From: Microbacterium luticocti DSM 19459
GTDB taxonomy: Bacteria; Actinomycetota; Actinomycetes; Actinomycetales; Microbacteriaceae
DNA: 64,000 bases
Direction: 5' to 3'
Assembly (NCBI RefSeq): GCF_000422405.1
Contig: NZ_AULS01000017.1
Span: forward strand, 23,369-87,368
Made by a program: the position numbers and the translations under genes. Positions 1 through 8,592 of the stretch are shown piece after piece. Below the pieces are notes generated by a model. It was given only the letters and a program-made list of their open reading frames with translations, made no database searches and was not told where the DNA came from. Position 1 is the first letter of the stretch. Each line of letters starts with the position of its first letter.

Positions 1-740
1 TCCCGGGCGCGCTGGGGACTTTCTCCGCCCGCATAGGCGAGCAGCGCGACGATGATGCGGTCGTGGACGAGCATCTGCACGCGCGTGCGCGCCGTTCGGC
101 GGGCATCGGCGGCCGCGACCTTGCGGGATTCGCGCACCGCCACGTCGACGGCGGTGTCGAGCAGACGCCCGGCGCGCAGCAGCGCGAAGGCCAGACACAT
201 GAACATCGCGATGAAGAACAACTGACGCAGGGCGTCCCCCAGGGCGCGGCCGAGGACGGGATTCTCGGCACACAGCAGTGCGATCGAGAACATCGTGGCC
301 TGCCAGACGATCGCGTAGGCCAGCACTCCCCGCCATCTCCAGGCGAGCACGGCCGCACAGGCCGGCACGATCTCGAGCTCACCCAACCAGGTGAGCCCGA
401 AACCCTCGGCGAGCCGGGTGCCGCCCAGCACGACGGGTACGGCCAGGTACACCACCAGCATCCCGAGCGCCTGAATGCGCCACAGGCCGCGCAGCACCCG
501 CAACCGGGCGTGGGCGAACAGGCACAGCGCGAGCACCGCCGGCGCCACCAGCACGACCAGCGCGACGATCGTCAGCGCAGGGGTGAGCACGTACCGCTGC
601 GTGAGCATGGCGGGGATGACGCTCGCTGCTTCGACGATGGCGGTGATGCCCAGTGACATCGTCATGAGTCGGTACAGCCGACGCCGCGCGAACCGGTCGA
701 CCAGTGCCGTGTCGTCGACGGGGGCGGGCGCCGTGGTCAT
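1..740 (-). CDS. Membrane sensor histidine kinase, partial (3' end beyond window)
   Basis: An open frame starts with ATG at 740, two bases after the stop of the response regulator at 743, and runs off the left edge (about 246 codons visible). The translation begins MTTAPAPVDD and shows five or six hydrophobic segments (about residues 27-47, 53-77, 91-107, 124-135, 140-158, 170-190). A basic helix follows, then QMLVHDRIIVALLAYAGG, in which His226-Asp227 resembles the phosphoacceptor H-box of HisKA_3-type kinases. The ATPase domain would lie outside the window. Tight coupling to a NarL-type regulator supports a two-component pair. The signal is unknown. Confidence 0.75.
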   Translation of the reverse strand, partial: MTTAPAPVDDTALVDRFARRRLYRLMTMSLGITAIVEAASVIPAMLTQRYVLTPALTIVALVVLVAPAVLALCLFAHARLRVLRGLWRIQALGMLVVYLAVPVVLGGTRLAEGFGLTWLGELEIVPACAAVLAWRWRGVLAYAIVWQATMFSIALLCAENPVLGRALGDALRQLFFIAMFMCLAFALLRAGRLLDTAVDVAVRESRKVAAADARRTARTRVQMLVHDRIIVALLAYAGGESPQRAR

Positions 741-742
741 CG

Positions 743-1387
743 TCAGTGGGCGTCCGGCAGCAGAGCCGAGGGAAGGATGCCGTCCTCCACGGCCCGTCGG
801 TACAGATCGATCTTGGTGTGCGCCGGGCGCCCGATCGCGGCGTACTTCGCACGGATGCGGCGCACGTAGTCGTCGACGGTGTTCTTGGTGATGCCCAGTT
901 CGTAGGCGACCGTCTGCGCCTTGACTCCCTGCGCGAACTGCGCGAGCACCCGCTCTTCCTGCGGGCTCAGGCCGGCCGCGGCCAGCTCGGGATCGGAGTC
1001 CATGACCGAGGCCCACTCTGTCGACAGCTCGACGTCGCCGTCGACGATCTTGCGGAGCGTGTCTTCGAGCACGCTGCGAGGCGCCGACTTGCGGACCAGA
1101 CCGACGATGGGGCACCGGGCGACGGCGCGCATGAGATACGGGCTCTCGCCCGAGGTGAGGATCAGGGTCCGCACGCCGGCGGCGGTGAGGCGCTCGACGT
1201 TCGCGACCGGCGATGATCCGTCGGCGAGCCGCAGGTCCAGAACCGCGATGTCGACGTCCGGGAACGTCGCCAGCAGCTCTCGGACCGTACCGACGGCCCC
1301 GACGAACTCGAGATCGTCGATCTGCGCGACGACCGCCTCGATCCCCAGCCCCACGATGTCGTGGTCATCCACCAGTCCGACTTTCAT
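743..1387 (-). CDS. NarL/FixJ-family response regulator
   Basis: A 214-residue protein with an N-terminal receiver domain (MKVGLVDDHD; acidic pocket Asp7/Asp8, phosphoacceptor Asp51 in IAVLDLRL, conserved Lys in LVRKSAP). The C-terminal LuxR-type helix-turn-helix spans about residues 145-205 (SPQEERVLAQFAQG, then GITKNTVDDYVRRIRAKY). It would bind DNA when phosphorylated by the adjacent kinase, with which it forms an operon with a 2-bp gap. Length and domain order are normal for the family. Nothing local identifies the target genes. Confidence 0.88.
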   Translation of the reverse strand: MKVGLVDDHDIVGLGIEAVVAQIDDLEFVGAVGTVRELLATFPDVDIAVLDLRLADGSSPVANVERLTAAGVRTLILTSGESPYLMRAVARCPIVGLVRKSAPRSVLEDTLRKIVDGDVELSTEWASVMDSDPELAAAGLSPQEERVLAQFAQGVKAQTVAYELGITKNTVDDYVRRIRAKYAAIGRPAHTKIDLYRRAVEDGILPSALLPDAH

Positions 1388-1741
1388 CGCGTCCCCTTAC
1401 GATACGCCCGCAGCCCCCAAGAACGACCCGGCTCTTCTGCCTGACATTAGCGCCGCCTCATGTTCGCCGCCAGAACCGTACGTGGGTGCCCCCACAAGTG
1501 GGGGCGGGGGCGGGCTGGGTGGAGGCGTGCGCGGGGCGGCGACGGGCTGGGTGGAGGCTTGGGCGGGGCGGCGACGCGCAGACGGCGACGCGCGGGGGCA
1601 GCCAGGGCGGTGCCCTCATATGTCGGGGCTTCAGGCACGGCCGGCTCCCGGGCACGATGAGAGGGTCGCCCATCTGGGGACGTGACGTCGCCCATCTGGG
1701 GACGTGACGCAGGACACCAGCGCCCGGGCCAGGCGCGCTGC
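1388..1741. repeat. Gene-free spacer with two tandem duplications
   Basis: No convincing gene. A 32-bp unit is present twice in tandem (1512-1543 and 1544-1575, about 90% alike), and a 22-bp unit is perfectly duplicated (1665-1686 and 1687-1708, core CGCCCATCTGGGGACGTG). A short GC-rich palindrome (GCCCCCAC/GTGGGGGC) lies at 1488-1505. The overlapping open frames are compositional shadows of high GC. Confidence 0.6.
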
Positions 1742-1772
1742 GGTGTGGCGGATCCGGGGGATCCGCCACACC
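1742..1772 (-). terminator. Hairpin downstream of the MFS transporter gene
   Basis: A perfect 14-bp stem (GGTGTGGCGGATCC, 3-base loop, then its complement) begins 39 bases past the stop of the minus-strand transporter. It lacks a clear U-tract, as is common in actinobacterial terminators. Confidence 0.6.
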
Positions 1773-1810
1773 GGCAGGTCTGCTCCGGCGTCGGCGGGAC
1801 GCCGTGCGGC

Positions 1811-3205
1811 TCAGGCCCTGGCCAGCCCGTGGATGGGGCTCTTGGCCTGCTCGGCCTCGAACTCCGGGCCGAGCGGAATGCCGCTGCGGTCGCGCAGCAA
1901 CAGGGTCGCGATCAGGCCGATCACGGTCATTCCAGCGAGGTACCAGGTGATTCCCCAGGTCGAGCCGGTCGCCTGGAAGATCGCCTGCGCGATGGTCGGG
2001 GCGAAGGCCCCGCCCAGGATCGCGCCGATCGCGTACGAGATCGACACCCCCGAGAACCGGATGGACGCCGGGAACAACTCGGCGTACAGGGCCGCCTGCG
2101 GTCCGTAGGTGAACCCGAGGCCGACGGTGAGGATCGCCAACGCCGCGAACAGCACCCACACGTTGCCGACGTTCGTCAGCGGGAACAGCAGGAACACACC
2201 CACCAGCTGCAGGATCCACCCGATGATGTAGGTGGTGCGGCGCCCCAGCTTGTCGGACCACCAGCCCGCGAGCCACGTGGCCGCCAGCCAGGTCAGTCCC
2301 GATCCGGCGACCGCCCACAACACGGGGCCGGCGTCCAGTTGCACCGGCCCGGCCGGGTCGGTGGCGTAGCGCTGCACGTATCCACCGGTGGTCATGTATC
2401 CCACCGCGTTGTTGCCTGCGAACACCAGCGCGGCGATGATCACCAGCAGCGCGTGGTGGCGGAACAGCTGCACGATCGGCATGCGCGTCTCTTCTTTGCG
2501 CTCGGCGATCTCTTGGAACACCGGGCTCTCGGACACGCGACGCCGCACCCAGTAGCCGATGATGATCAGCACCACCGACAGCAGGAACGGGATGCGCCAG
2601 CCCCAGTCGTGGAACGCCTTGCCGGGGGCGATCAGCGCCATCAGCGCCATCACACCCGAGGCCAGCAGCAGCCCGATCGGCACGCCGATCTGCGGCGAGG
2701 CCCCGAACAAACCGCGCTTGGCCTTCGGCGCGTGCTCGACGGCCATCAGCACCGCGCCACCCCACTCGCCGCCGGCCGAGATGCCCTGCAGCACGCGCAG
2801 CAGGATCAACAGCACCGGCGCGGCCATGCCGATCACGGCATACGTCGGCAGCACACCGACCAGGGTGGTCGCCGCGCCCATCAGCAGCAGGGTGAGCACC
2901 AGCATCGGGCGGCGCCCGATCTTGTCACCGAAGTGCCCGGCCAAGAACGCGCCCAGCGGACGGAACAGAAAGCTGATGCCGACGGTGATGAACGACAGGA
3001 TCTGGGCGAACCCGGGGCCTGCCGGCTTGAAGAACAGGTCGGCGAACACCAGTCCGGCCGCCGAGGCATAGATGAAGAAGTCGTACCACTCGATGGTGGT
3101 GCCGACCACGGTCGCGAAGACCACTCGCCGCCGGTCGGCGGCCGAGGCGATGGTGCCGGTCGGTGTCAGACCGCCGGCCGCATCACCCGCGTTGGGTGAA
3201 CTCAT
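1811..3205 (-). CDS. MFS metabolite:H+ symporter (MHS family), putative aromatic-acid importer
   Basis: A 464-residue integral membrane protein with about 12 hydrophobic helices. TTIEWYDFFIYASAAGL near residues 31-47 is the typical first helix of the metabolite:H+ symporter family (ProP/ShiA/KgtP relatives), and GHFGDKIGRRPML is the loop 2-3 MFS signature. The start at 3205 is chosen for AGAGGAG seven bases upstream; the open frame extends further but lacks family similarity there. It is divergent from the homoprotocatechuate operon across a 154-bp gap, so uptake of 4-hydroxyphenylacetate, homoprotocatechuate or a related acid is a context inference. The exact substrate cannot be read from sequence. 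Confidence 0.8.
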   Translation of the reverse strand: MSSPNAGDAAGGLTPTGTIASAADRRRVVFATVVGTTIEWYDFFIYASAAGLVFADLFFKPAGPGFAQILSFITVGISFLFRPLGAFLAGHFGDKIGRRPMLVLTLLLMGAATTLVGVLPTYAVIGMAAPVLLILLRVLQGISAGGEWGGAVLMAVEHAPKAKRGLFGASPQIGVPIGLLLASGVMALMALIAPGKAFHDWGWRIPFLLSVVLIIIGYWVRRRVSESPVFQEIAERKEETRMPIVQLFRHHALLVIIAALVFAGNNAVGYMTTGGYVQRYATDPAGPVQLDAGPVLWAVAGSGLTWLAATWLAGWWSDKLGRRTTYIIGWILQLVGVFLLFPLTNVGNVWVLFAALAILTVGLGFTYGPQAALYAELFPASIRFSGVSISYAIGAILGGAFAPTIAQAIFQATGSTWGITWYLAGMTVIGLIATLLLRDRSGIPLGPEFEAEQAKSPIHGLARA

Positions 3206-3300
3206 TGTTGACTCCTCTGTCGATGAGATCTGTCGCTGAGACTGCGCTGTCTCCGGTACCCCAGGGTGCCCCACTCGTCGTGGTGAGCGGAACCATCCTC

Positions 3301-3340
3301 TTGCCGGACGCAGGATGATCATATACGATTTCAGATACAA
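3301..3340 (+). promoter_or_regulatory. hpa operon promoter with overlapping operator-like direct repeats
   Basis: TTGCCG at 3301-3306 and TACGAT at 3324-3329 are separated by 17 bases and fit a housekeeping promoter with transcription starting near 3336. Two direct 9-mers, CATATACGA (3320-3328) and CAGATACAA (3332-3340), are spaced 12 bases apart and overlap the -10 box. This is the only AT-rich spot in the divergent gap, a plausible site for the GntR regulator encoded by the second gene of the operon. The promoter is visible; the regulator assignment is inference. Confidence 0.5.
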
Positions 3341-3359
3341 CACAAGGGCGAGGGAGCTC

Positions 3360-4886
3360 ATGAGCACTGACAGCACGTCGACGACGGATGCCACGACCAC
3401 CGCCGATCCGCGTTTCGCCGGTCTTCCGGGCCGGCCCGGCAAGATCATCGCCGTCCACCTCAGCTACGCGTCCCGTGCCGACCAGCGCGGCCGGCGCCCG
3501 GCCTCCCCCTCGTATTTCTTCAAGCCCGCGAGCTCGGTCGCCGCTTCGGGTAGCACCATCGAGCGCCCCGCCGGCACCGAGCTGCTCGCGTTCGAGGGCG
3601 AGGTGGCGCTGGTGATCGGCACCGCCGCCCGTCACGTGCCACTCGAGCGCGCATGGGACCACGTCGGCTGGGTGACCGCATCCGACGACTTCGGCGTCTA
3701 CGACCTGCGCGCGAACGACAAGGGCTCGAACGTGCGCTCCAAGGGCCGCGACGGCTACACCCCGATCGGCCCGCGGCTCATCGACGCGCGCACCGTCGAC
3801 CCGCACGCGCTGCGGCTGCGCACCTGGGTGAACGGCGAGCTCGTGCAGGACGACACCACCGCCGGCCTCATCTTCCCGCTCGCGCAGTTCGTCGCCGACC
3901 TCTCCCAACACATGACACTCGAGCCCGGCGACGTCATCCTCACCGGCACCCCCGCCGGCTCGTCGGTGGTCGTCCCCGGCGACGTCGTCGAGGTCGAGGT
4001 CGACGCCCCGACCGCGCCCGGCGCCCCGTCCAGCGGCCGCCTGGTCACCACCGTCGTGCAGGGCGAGCACGGCTTCGACCCCGCCGTCGGCTCGGTGCCG
4101 GCCGTCGACGACGCGCAGCGGGCGGATGCCTGGGGCTCGCGCGAGGCGGCGGGCCTGGCCCCGGCCGCCCAACCCGCCGCCGCCGCGTTCGTGCTCACTC
4201 CCGAGCTGCGCGCCAAGCTCGAGAAGGCCCCCGTCGCCGGGCTGTCGGCGCAGCTGCGCAAGCGTGGACTGAACAACGTCGTGATCGACGGCATCCGCCC
4301 CATGCACCCCGACACCAAGCTCATCGGCACCGCCCGCACCCTCCGGTTCATCCCCAACCGCGAAGACCTGTTCAAGGCCCACGGCGGCGGCTACAACCCG
4401 CAGAAGCAGGCGTTCGACGCGCTGGGCGCGGGCGAGGTCATGGTCATCGAGGCGCGCGGGGATGCCACGGCCGGCACGCTCGGCGACATCCTCGCCATCC
4501 GCGCCCATGCGGCCGGCGCCGCCGGCATCGTCACCGACGGCGCTGTGCGCGACTACGACGCCGTGGCGGCCGTCGGCATCCCGGTGTTCTCGAAGGGCGC
4601 ACACCCCGCGGTGCTCGGCCGTCGCCACGTCGCGTGGGACCATGACGTGACGATCGGATGCGGCGGCGTCGCCGTACAGCCCGGTGACGTCATCGTCGGC
4701 GACGGCGACGGAGTCATCGTCATCCCGCCCGGCCTGGTCGAAGAGGTGGTCGACGCCGCCCTCGCGCAGGAGGACGAGGACGGCTGGATCGCCGACCGGG
4801 TCGCCGACGGCGAGCGCATCGAGGGCTTGTTCCCCATGAACGCCGCCTGGCGCGAGCGCTATGAGCAGCGTGAGGAGGGCCGATGA
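3360..4886 (+). CDS. hpaG: Fused fumarylacetoacetate-hydrolase-family / RraA-family protein (HpaG-like isomerase/decarboxylase)
   Basis: A 508-residue two-domain protein. Residues ~25-250 form an FAH fold with the metal triad Glu79, Glu81 (AFEGEVALVIG) and Asp110, plus the family signature LTGTPAGSSVVVPGD. Residues ~285-500 are RraA-like (4-hydroxy-4-methyl-2-oxoglutarate aldolase / oxaloacetate decarboxylase superfamily) with IVTDGAVRDYD (Arg397-Asp398) and GVAVQPGDVIVGD. In enteric hpa pathways HpaG is two FAH halves acting as OPET decarboxylase and HHDD isomerase; here an RraA domain replaces one half. The start at 3360 follows GAGGGAG. It is first in the operon and overlaps the GntR gene by four bases (ATGA). 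The symbol rests on context; the reactions of each domain are inferred. Confidence 0.75.
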   Translation: MSTDSTSTTDATTTADPRFAGLPGRPGKIIAVHLSYASRADQRGRRPASPSYFFKPASSVAASGSTIERPAGTELLAFEGEVALVIGTAARHVPLERAWDHVGWVTASDDFGVYDLRANDKGSNVRSKGRDGYTPIGPRLIDARTVDPHALRLRTWVNGELVQDDTTAGLIFPLAQFVADLSQHMTLEPGDVILTGTPAGSSVVVPGDVVEVEVDAPTAPGAPSSGRLVTTVVQGEHGFDPAVGSVPAVDDAQRADAWGSREAAGLAPAAQPAAAAFVLTPELRAKLEKAPVAGLSAQLRKRGLNNVVIDGIRPMHPDTKLIGTARTLRFIPNREDLFKAHGGGYNPQKQAFDALGAGEVMVIEARGDATAGTLGDILAIRAHAAGAAGIVTDGAVRDYDAVAAVGIPVFSKGAHPAVLGRRHVAWDHDVTIGCGGVAVQPGDVIVGDGDGVIVIPPGLVEEVVDAALAQEDEDGWIADRVADGERIEGLFPMNAAWRERYEQREEGR

Positions 4887-5554
4887 GCACAGCCGTCGCG
4901 ACCCTCAGCAAGTCCCAGCGCGCGTACGCGTACATCCACGACCGCATCGCGCACCACGAGTACACGCCCGGTTACCGGCTGGTGCTCGGCACGATCGCCG
5001 ACGAGCTCGACATGAGCGTGGTGCCGGTGCGCGAGGCGATCCGCCGGCTCGAAGCCGAAGGCTACGTGACGTTCGAGCGCAACGTCGGCGCACGCGTGGC
5101 CGTCGCGGACGAGAGCGAGTACGTCTACACGATGCAGACCCTGGGCCTTGTCGAAGGCTCGGCGATCTCGTTGGCCGCCCCGCACCTCACCGATTCCGAT
5201 CTGGCCCGCGCCCGCGCGGTCAACGAGCGGATGCGGCGGCTGCTCGATCACTTCGACCCGCACGAGTTCACCCGGCTCAACCAGCAGTTCCACACCGCAC
5301 TGTTCGAGCGGTGCCCGAACCCGCACATCCTCGAGCTCGTGCACCGCGGCTGGCGCCGACTGCCGGGCGTGCGCGACTCGACCTTCGCGTTCATCCCCGG
5401 CCGCGCCGGGCACTCGGTCGACGAGCACGAGCACATCGTGCAGCTGATCGAAGATAACGCCGACCCGCTCGAGATCGAGCTGGCCGCCCGCACCCACCGC
5501 TGGCGCACGATGGACCAGTTCCTCGCCGCCCGCCATCCCGACTCCCACCACTGA
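4883..5554 (+). CDS. GntR-family regulator, FadR/FCD subfamily
   Basis: A 223-residue regulator. The N-terminal winged helix (about residues 10-75) contains GTIADELDMSVVPVREAIRRLEAEG. The all-helical C-terminal FCD ligand domain has metal-site-like histidines (NQQFHTALFERCPN, VDEHEHIVQLI and ARTHRWRT). Its ATG overlaps the preceding stop as ATGA, so it is translationally coupled within the catabolic operon. Members commonly repress aromatic or organic-acid pathways until a substrate binds, so autoregulation of the promoter at 3301-3340 is likely but not shown. The effector is unknown. Confidence 0.85.
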   Translation: MSTAVATLSKSQRAYAYIHDRIAHHEYTPGYRLVLGTIADELDMSVVPVREAIRRLEAEGYVTFERNVGARVAVADESEYVYTMQTLGLVEGSAISLAAPHLTDSDLARARAVNERMRRLLDHFDPHEFTRLNQQFHTALFERCPNPHILELVHRGWRRLPGVRDSTFAFIPGRAGHSVDEHEHIVQLIEDNADPLEIELAARTHRWRTMDQFLAARHPDSHH

Positions 5555-5567
5555 CGGAGGAACATCC

Positions 5568-7121
5568 ATGACCGACACCACCCTCGCCGCCCGGCACGTC
5601 CCCGCCGACCTGCCCGACCGCATCCAGCACTACATCGACGGACAGACGGTCGATTCTGTCGACGGTGACACGTTCGACGTGCTCGACCCCGTCACCAACC
5701 AGACCTATCTGACCGCCGCTGCCGGCAAGAAGGCCGACATCGACAAGGCCGTCGCCGCCGCCAAGCGCGCGTTCGACGAGGGTCCGTGGCCTCGGATGCT
5801 GCCGCGTGAGCGTTCCCGCATCCTGCACCGCATCGCCGACATCGTCGAATCCCGCGACGCGCGGCTCGCCGAGCTCGAGTCGTTCGACTCGGGCCTGCCG
5901 ATCACCCAGGCGCTCGGCCAGGCCCGGCGCGCGGCCGAGAACTTCCGGTTCTTCGCCGACCTGATCGTGGCGCAGGCCGACGACACCTTCAAGGTGCCGG
6001 GCCGTCAGATCAACTACGTCAACCGCAAGCCGATCGGTGTCGCCGGGCTCATCACGCCGTGGAACACGCCGTTCATGCTCGAGTCGTGGAAGCTCGGCCC
6101 GGCGCTGGCCACCGGCAACACGGTGGTGCTCAAGCCGGCCGAGTTCACGCCCCTGTCGGCGTCGCTGTGGGCGGGGATCTTCGAGGAGGCGGGCCTGCCG
6201 CAGGGCGTGTTCAACCTCGTCAACGGTCTGGGTGAGGACGCCGGCGACGCGCTGGTGAAGCACCCCGACGTGCCGCTGATCTCGTTCACCGGAGAGAGCC
6301 GCACCGGGCAGATCATCTTCGGCAACGCCGCGCCGTTCCTGAAGGGCCTGTCGATGGAGCTCGGCGGCAAGTCGCCCGCCGTGGTGTTCGCCGACGCCGA
6401 CCTGGACGCCGCGATCGATGCGACGATCTTCGGTGTGTTCTCGCTGAACGGCGAGCGCTGCACGGCCGGCAGCCGCATCCTGGTGCAGCGCGACGTGTAC
6501 GACGAGTTCGTCGACCGGTACGCCGAACAGGCCAAGCGCGTCAAGGTCGGCTACCCGCACGACCCCGACACCGAGGTGGGCGCGCTGGTTCACCCCGAGC
6601 ACTACGAGAAGGTGATGAGCTACGTCGAACTCGGCAAGACCGAGGGGCGTCTGGTCGCCGGCGGCGGCCGCCCGAAGGGGTTCCCCGAGGGCAACTTCGT
6701 CGCCCCGACGGTGTTCGCCGACGTCGCACCCACGGCCCGCATCTTCCAGGAGGAGATCTTCGGGCCGGTGGTGGCGATCACCCCGTTCGACACCGACGAC
6801 GAGGCGCTGGCTCTGGCCAACGACACCAAGTACGGCCTGGCCGCCTACGTGTGGACCAACGACCTCAAGCGTGCGCACAACTTCGCGCAGAACATCGAGG
6901 CCGGCATGGTGTGGCTCAACTCGAACAACGTGCGCGACCTGCGCACCCCGTTCGGCGGTGTCAAGGCCTCGGGCCTCGGCCACGAGGGCGGCTACCGCTC
7001 GATCGACTTCTACACCGACCAGCAGGCCGTGCACATCACGCTCGGCAAGGTGCACAACCCCACCTTCGGCAAGCAGCAGCACCACACCGAGGTCGAGCTG
7101 GACGACCCGGACCCCCGCTGA
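5568..7121 (+). CDS. hpaE: 5-carboxymethyl-2-hydroxymuconate semialdehyde dehydrogenase
   Basis: A 517-residue aldehyde dehydrogenase with the oxyanion Asn166 (LITPWNTPF), general base Glu264 (SMELGGKSP) and catalytic Cys298 (NGERCTAGS). It is expected to oxidise 5-carboxymethyl-2-hydroxymuconate semialdehyde, the ring-cleavage product of HpaD, to the dicarboxylate with NAD+. The start ATG follows GGAGGAAC seven bases upstream and lies 13 bases after the regulator. Substrate assignment depends on the hpaD/hpaH/hpaI neighbours; the ALDH family call itself is firm. Confidence 0.88.
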   Translation: MTDTTLAARHVPADLPDRIQHYIDGQTVDSVDGDTFDVLDPVTNQTYLTAAAGKKADIDKAVAAAKRAFDEGPWPRMLPRERSRILHRIADIVESRDARLAELESFDSGLPITQALGQARRAAENFRFFADLIVAQADDTFKVPGRQINYVNRKPIGVAGLITPWNTPFMLESWKLGPALATGNTVVLKPAEFTPLSASLWAGIFEEAGLPQGVFNLVNGLGEDAGDALVKHPDVPLISFTGESRTGQIIFGNAAPFLKGLSMELGGKSPAVVFADADLDAAIDATIFGVFSLNGERCTAGSRILVQRDVYDEFVDRYAEQAKRVKVGYPHDPDTEVGALVHPEHYEKVMSYVELGKTEGRLVAGGGRPKGFPEGNFVAPTVFADVAPTARIFQEEIFGPVVAITPFDTDDEALALANDTKYGLAAYVWTNDLKRAHNFAQNIEAGMVWLNSNNVRDLRTPFGGVKASGLGHEGGYRSIDFYTDQQAVHITLGKVHNPTFGKQQHHTEVELDDPDPR

Positions 7122-7172
7122 TCCCACCCCCCACCGGTCGCCTGCGACCGGCACTCACGCAAGGACGCTGAC

Positions 7173-8339
7173 ATGACCAACCGTCACGACATGACACTGA
7201 CCTCGTCGGGCTTCTACGTCTCGCAAGAGGCCCCGATCGACACCGACAACCCGGTGCCCACGCCCACCGCCCCGGCCCCCGACATCCTGCGCTGCGCCTA
7301 CATGGAGCTGGTGGTCACCGACCTGCAGCGCTCCCGCGACTTCTACGTCGACGTGCTGGGCCTGACGGTGACCGAGGAGGACGAGCACACCGTCTACCTC
7401 CGCTCACTCGAGGAGTTCATCCACCACAACCTGGTGCTGCGGCAGGGGCCGGTGGCCGCCGTCGCCGCGTTCAGCTACCGGGTGCGCACCCCCGAAGACC
7501 TCGATCGGGCGGTCGCGTTCTACACCGAGCTCGGCTGCCGGGTGGAGCGTCGCGCCGAAGGCTTCACCAAGGGCATCGGCGACTCGGTGCGGGTGACCGA
7601 CCCGCTCGGGTTCCCGTACGAGTTCTTCCACGACGTCGAACACGTCGAGCGTCTCGCCTGGCGCTACGACCTGTACACGCCGGGCGCCCTGGTGCGCCTG
7701 GACCACTTCAACCAGGTCACCCCCGACGTGCCGCGCGCCACGAAGTTCATGCAGGACCTCGGCTTCCGCGTCACCGAAGACATCCAGGACGAGGCCGGCA
7801 CCGTCTACGCCGCCTGGATGCGCCGCAAGCCCACCGTGCACGACACCGCCATGACCGGCGGCGACGGCCCGCGCATGCACCACGTCGCGTTCTCGACGCA
7901 CGAGAAGCACAACATCCTCTCGATCTGCGACAAGCTCGGCGCGCTGCGCATGTCGGACCGCATCGAGCGGGGGCCGGGCCGCCACGGCGTCTCGAACGCG
8001 TTCTACCTGTACCTGCGCGACCCCGACGGCCACCGCGTCGAGATCTACACGCAGGACTACTACACCGGCGACCCCGACAACCCGGTGGTCACCTGGGACG
8101 TGCACGACAACCAGCGCCGCGACTGGTGGGGCAACCCGGTGGTGCCGTCCTGGTACACGGATGCCTCGCTGGTGCTCGACCTCGACGGCAACCCGCAGCC
8201 GGTGGTGGCGCGCACGGATGCCTCGGAGATGGCGGTCACGATCGGCGCCGACGGCTTCAGCTACACCCGCCCCGAGCAGGGCGAGGAATCGATGCCGGAG
8301 TGGAAGCAGGGCGAGTACAAGCTCGGCCACCAGCTGTAG
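7173..8339 (+). CDS. hpaD: Homoprotocatechuate 2,3-dioxygenase (extradiol, Fe/Mn)
   Basis: A 388-residue type I extradiol dioxygenase (vicinal oxygen chelate fold) closely resembling the Brevibacterium fuscum and Arthrobacter globiformis enzymes. With a constant +23 offset the known catalytic residues all line up: metal ligands His178, His237 and Glu290, acid/base His223, and Asn180, His271 and Tyr280. The extra ~23 residues come from an N-terminal extension, so the start at 7173 (AAGGAC upstream) could be contested by a downstream codon. It opens the ring of 3,4-dihydroxyphenylacetate to 5-carboxymethyl-2-hydroxymuconate semialdehyde. This is the most diagnostic gene of the operon. Confidence 0.93.
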   Translation: MTNRHDMTLTSSGFYVSQEAPIDTDNPVPTPTAPAPDILRCAYMELVVTDLQRSRDFYVDVLGLTVTEEDEHTVYLRSLEEFIHHNLVLRQGPVAAVAAFSYRVRTPEDLDRAVAFYTELGCRVERRAEGFTKGIGDSVRVTDPLGFPYEFFHDVEHVERLAWRYDLYTPGALVRLDHFNQVTPDVPRATKFMQDLGFRVTEDIQDEAGTVYAAWMRRKPTVHDTAMTGGDGPRMHHVAFSTHEKHNILSICDKLGALRMSDRIERGPGRHGVSNAFYLYLRDPDGHRVEIYTQDYYTGDPDNPVVTWDVHDNQRRDWWGNPVVPSWYTDASLVLDLDGNPQPVVARTDASEMAVTIGADGFSYTRPEQGEESMPEWKQGEYKLGHQL

Positions 8340-8592
8340 GCAACCCCCGGTCGCCCCGCGAGTTCGGTCGCCCCGCGAGCGCAGCCGGTCGAACGTCCCA
8401 CGACGCGAGACGTTTCGACTCGGACCTTCGTTCCCTCGCGGGGGGACCGACACCGGGCGGTCATCCCCCAGTCGTCGAGCGAGGCAGCACGGCGACCGAG
8501 GCGAACGATCCGGGCTCCGAGCGGCGCCGCAAGTCGAACCGACCCAGCGCTCCGGCACGACACGACACGACACGACACGACAAGGAGACAGG
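8340..8592 (+). repeat. hpaD-hpaH spacer with direct repeat and CACGA pentanucleotide run
   Basis: A 253-bp gap inside the operon. GGTCGCCCCGCGAG occurs at 8349-8362 and 8366-8379, with CTCGCGGGG further on able to pair with either copy. CACGA is repeated five times at 8556-8580, ending right before the AGGAG of hpaH. No gene seen. Confidence 0.7.

Noticed and set aside
1488..1505. GC palindrome GCCCCCAC/GTGGGGGC as a terminator
   Set aside because: It lies upstream of the response-regulator start, ends no gene, and the stem is short; probably chance in G-rich DNA.
3183..7154. Large minus-strand open frames over the hpa operon
   Set aside because: Complementary to genes whose catalytic residues are intact on the plus strand; no protein family features.
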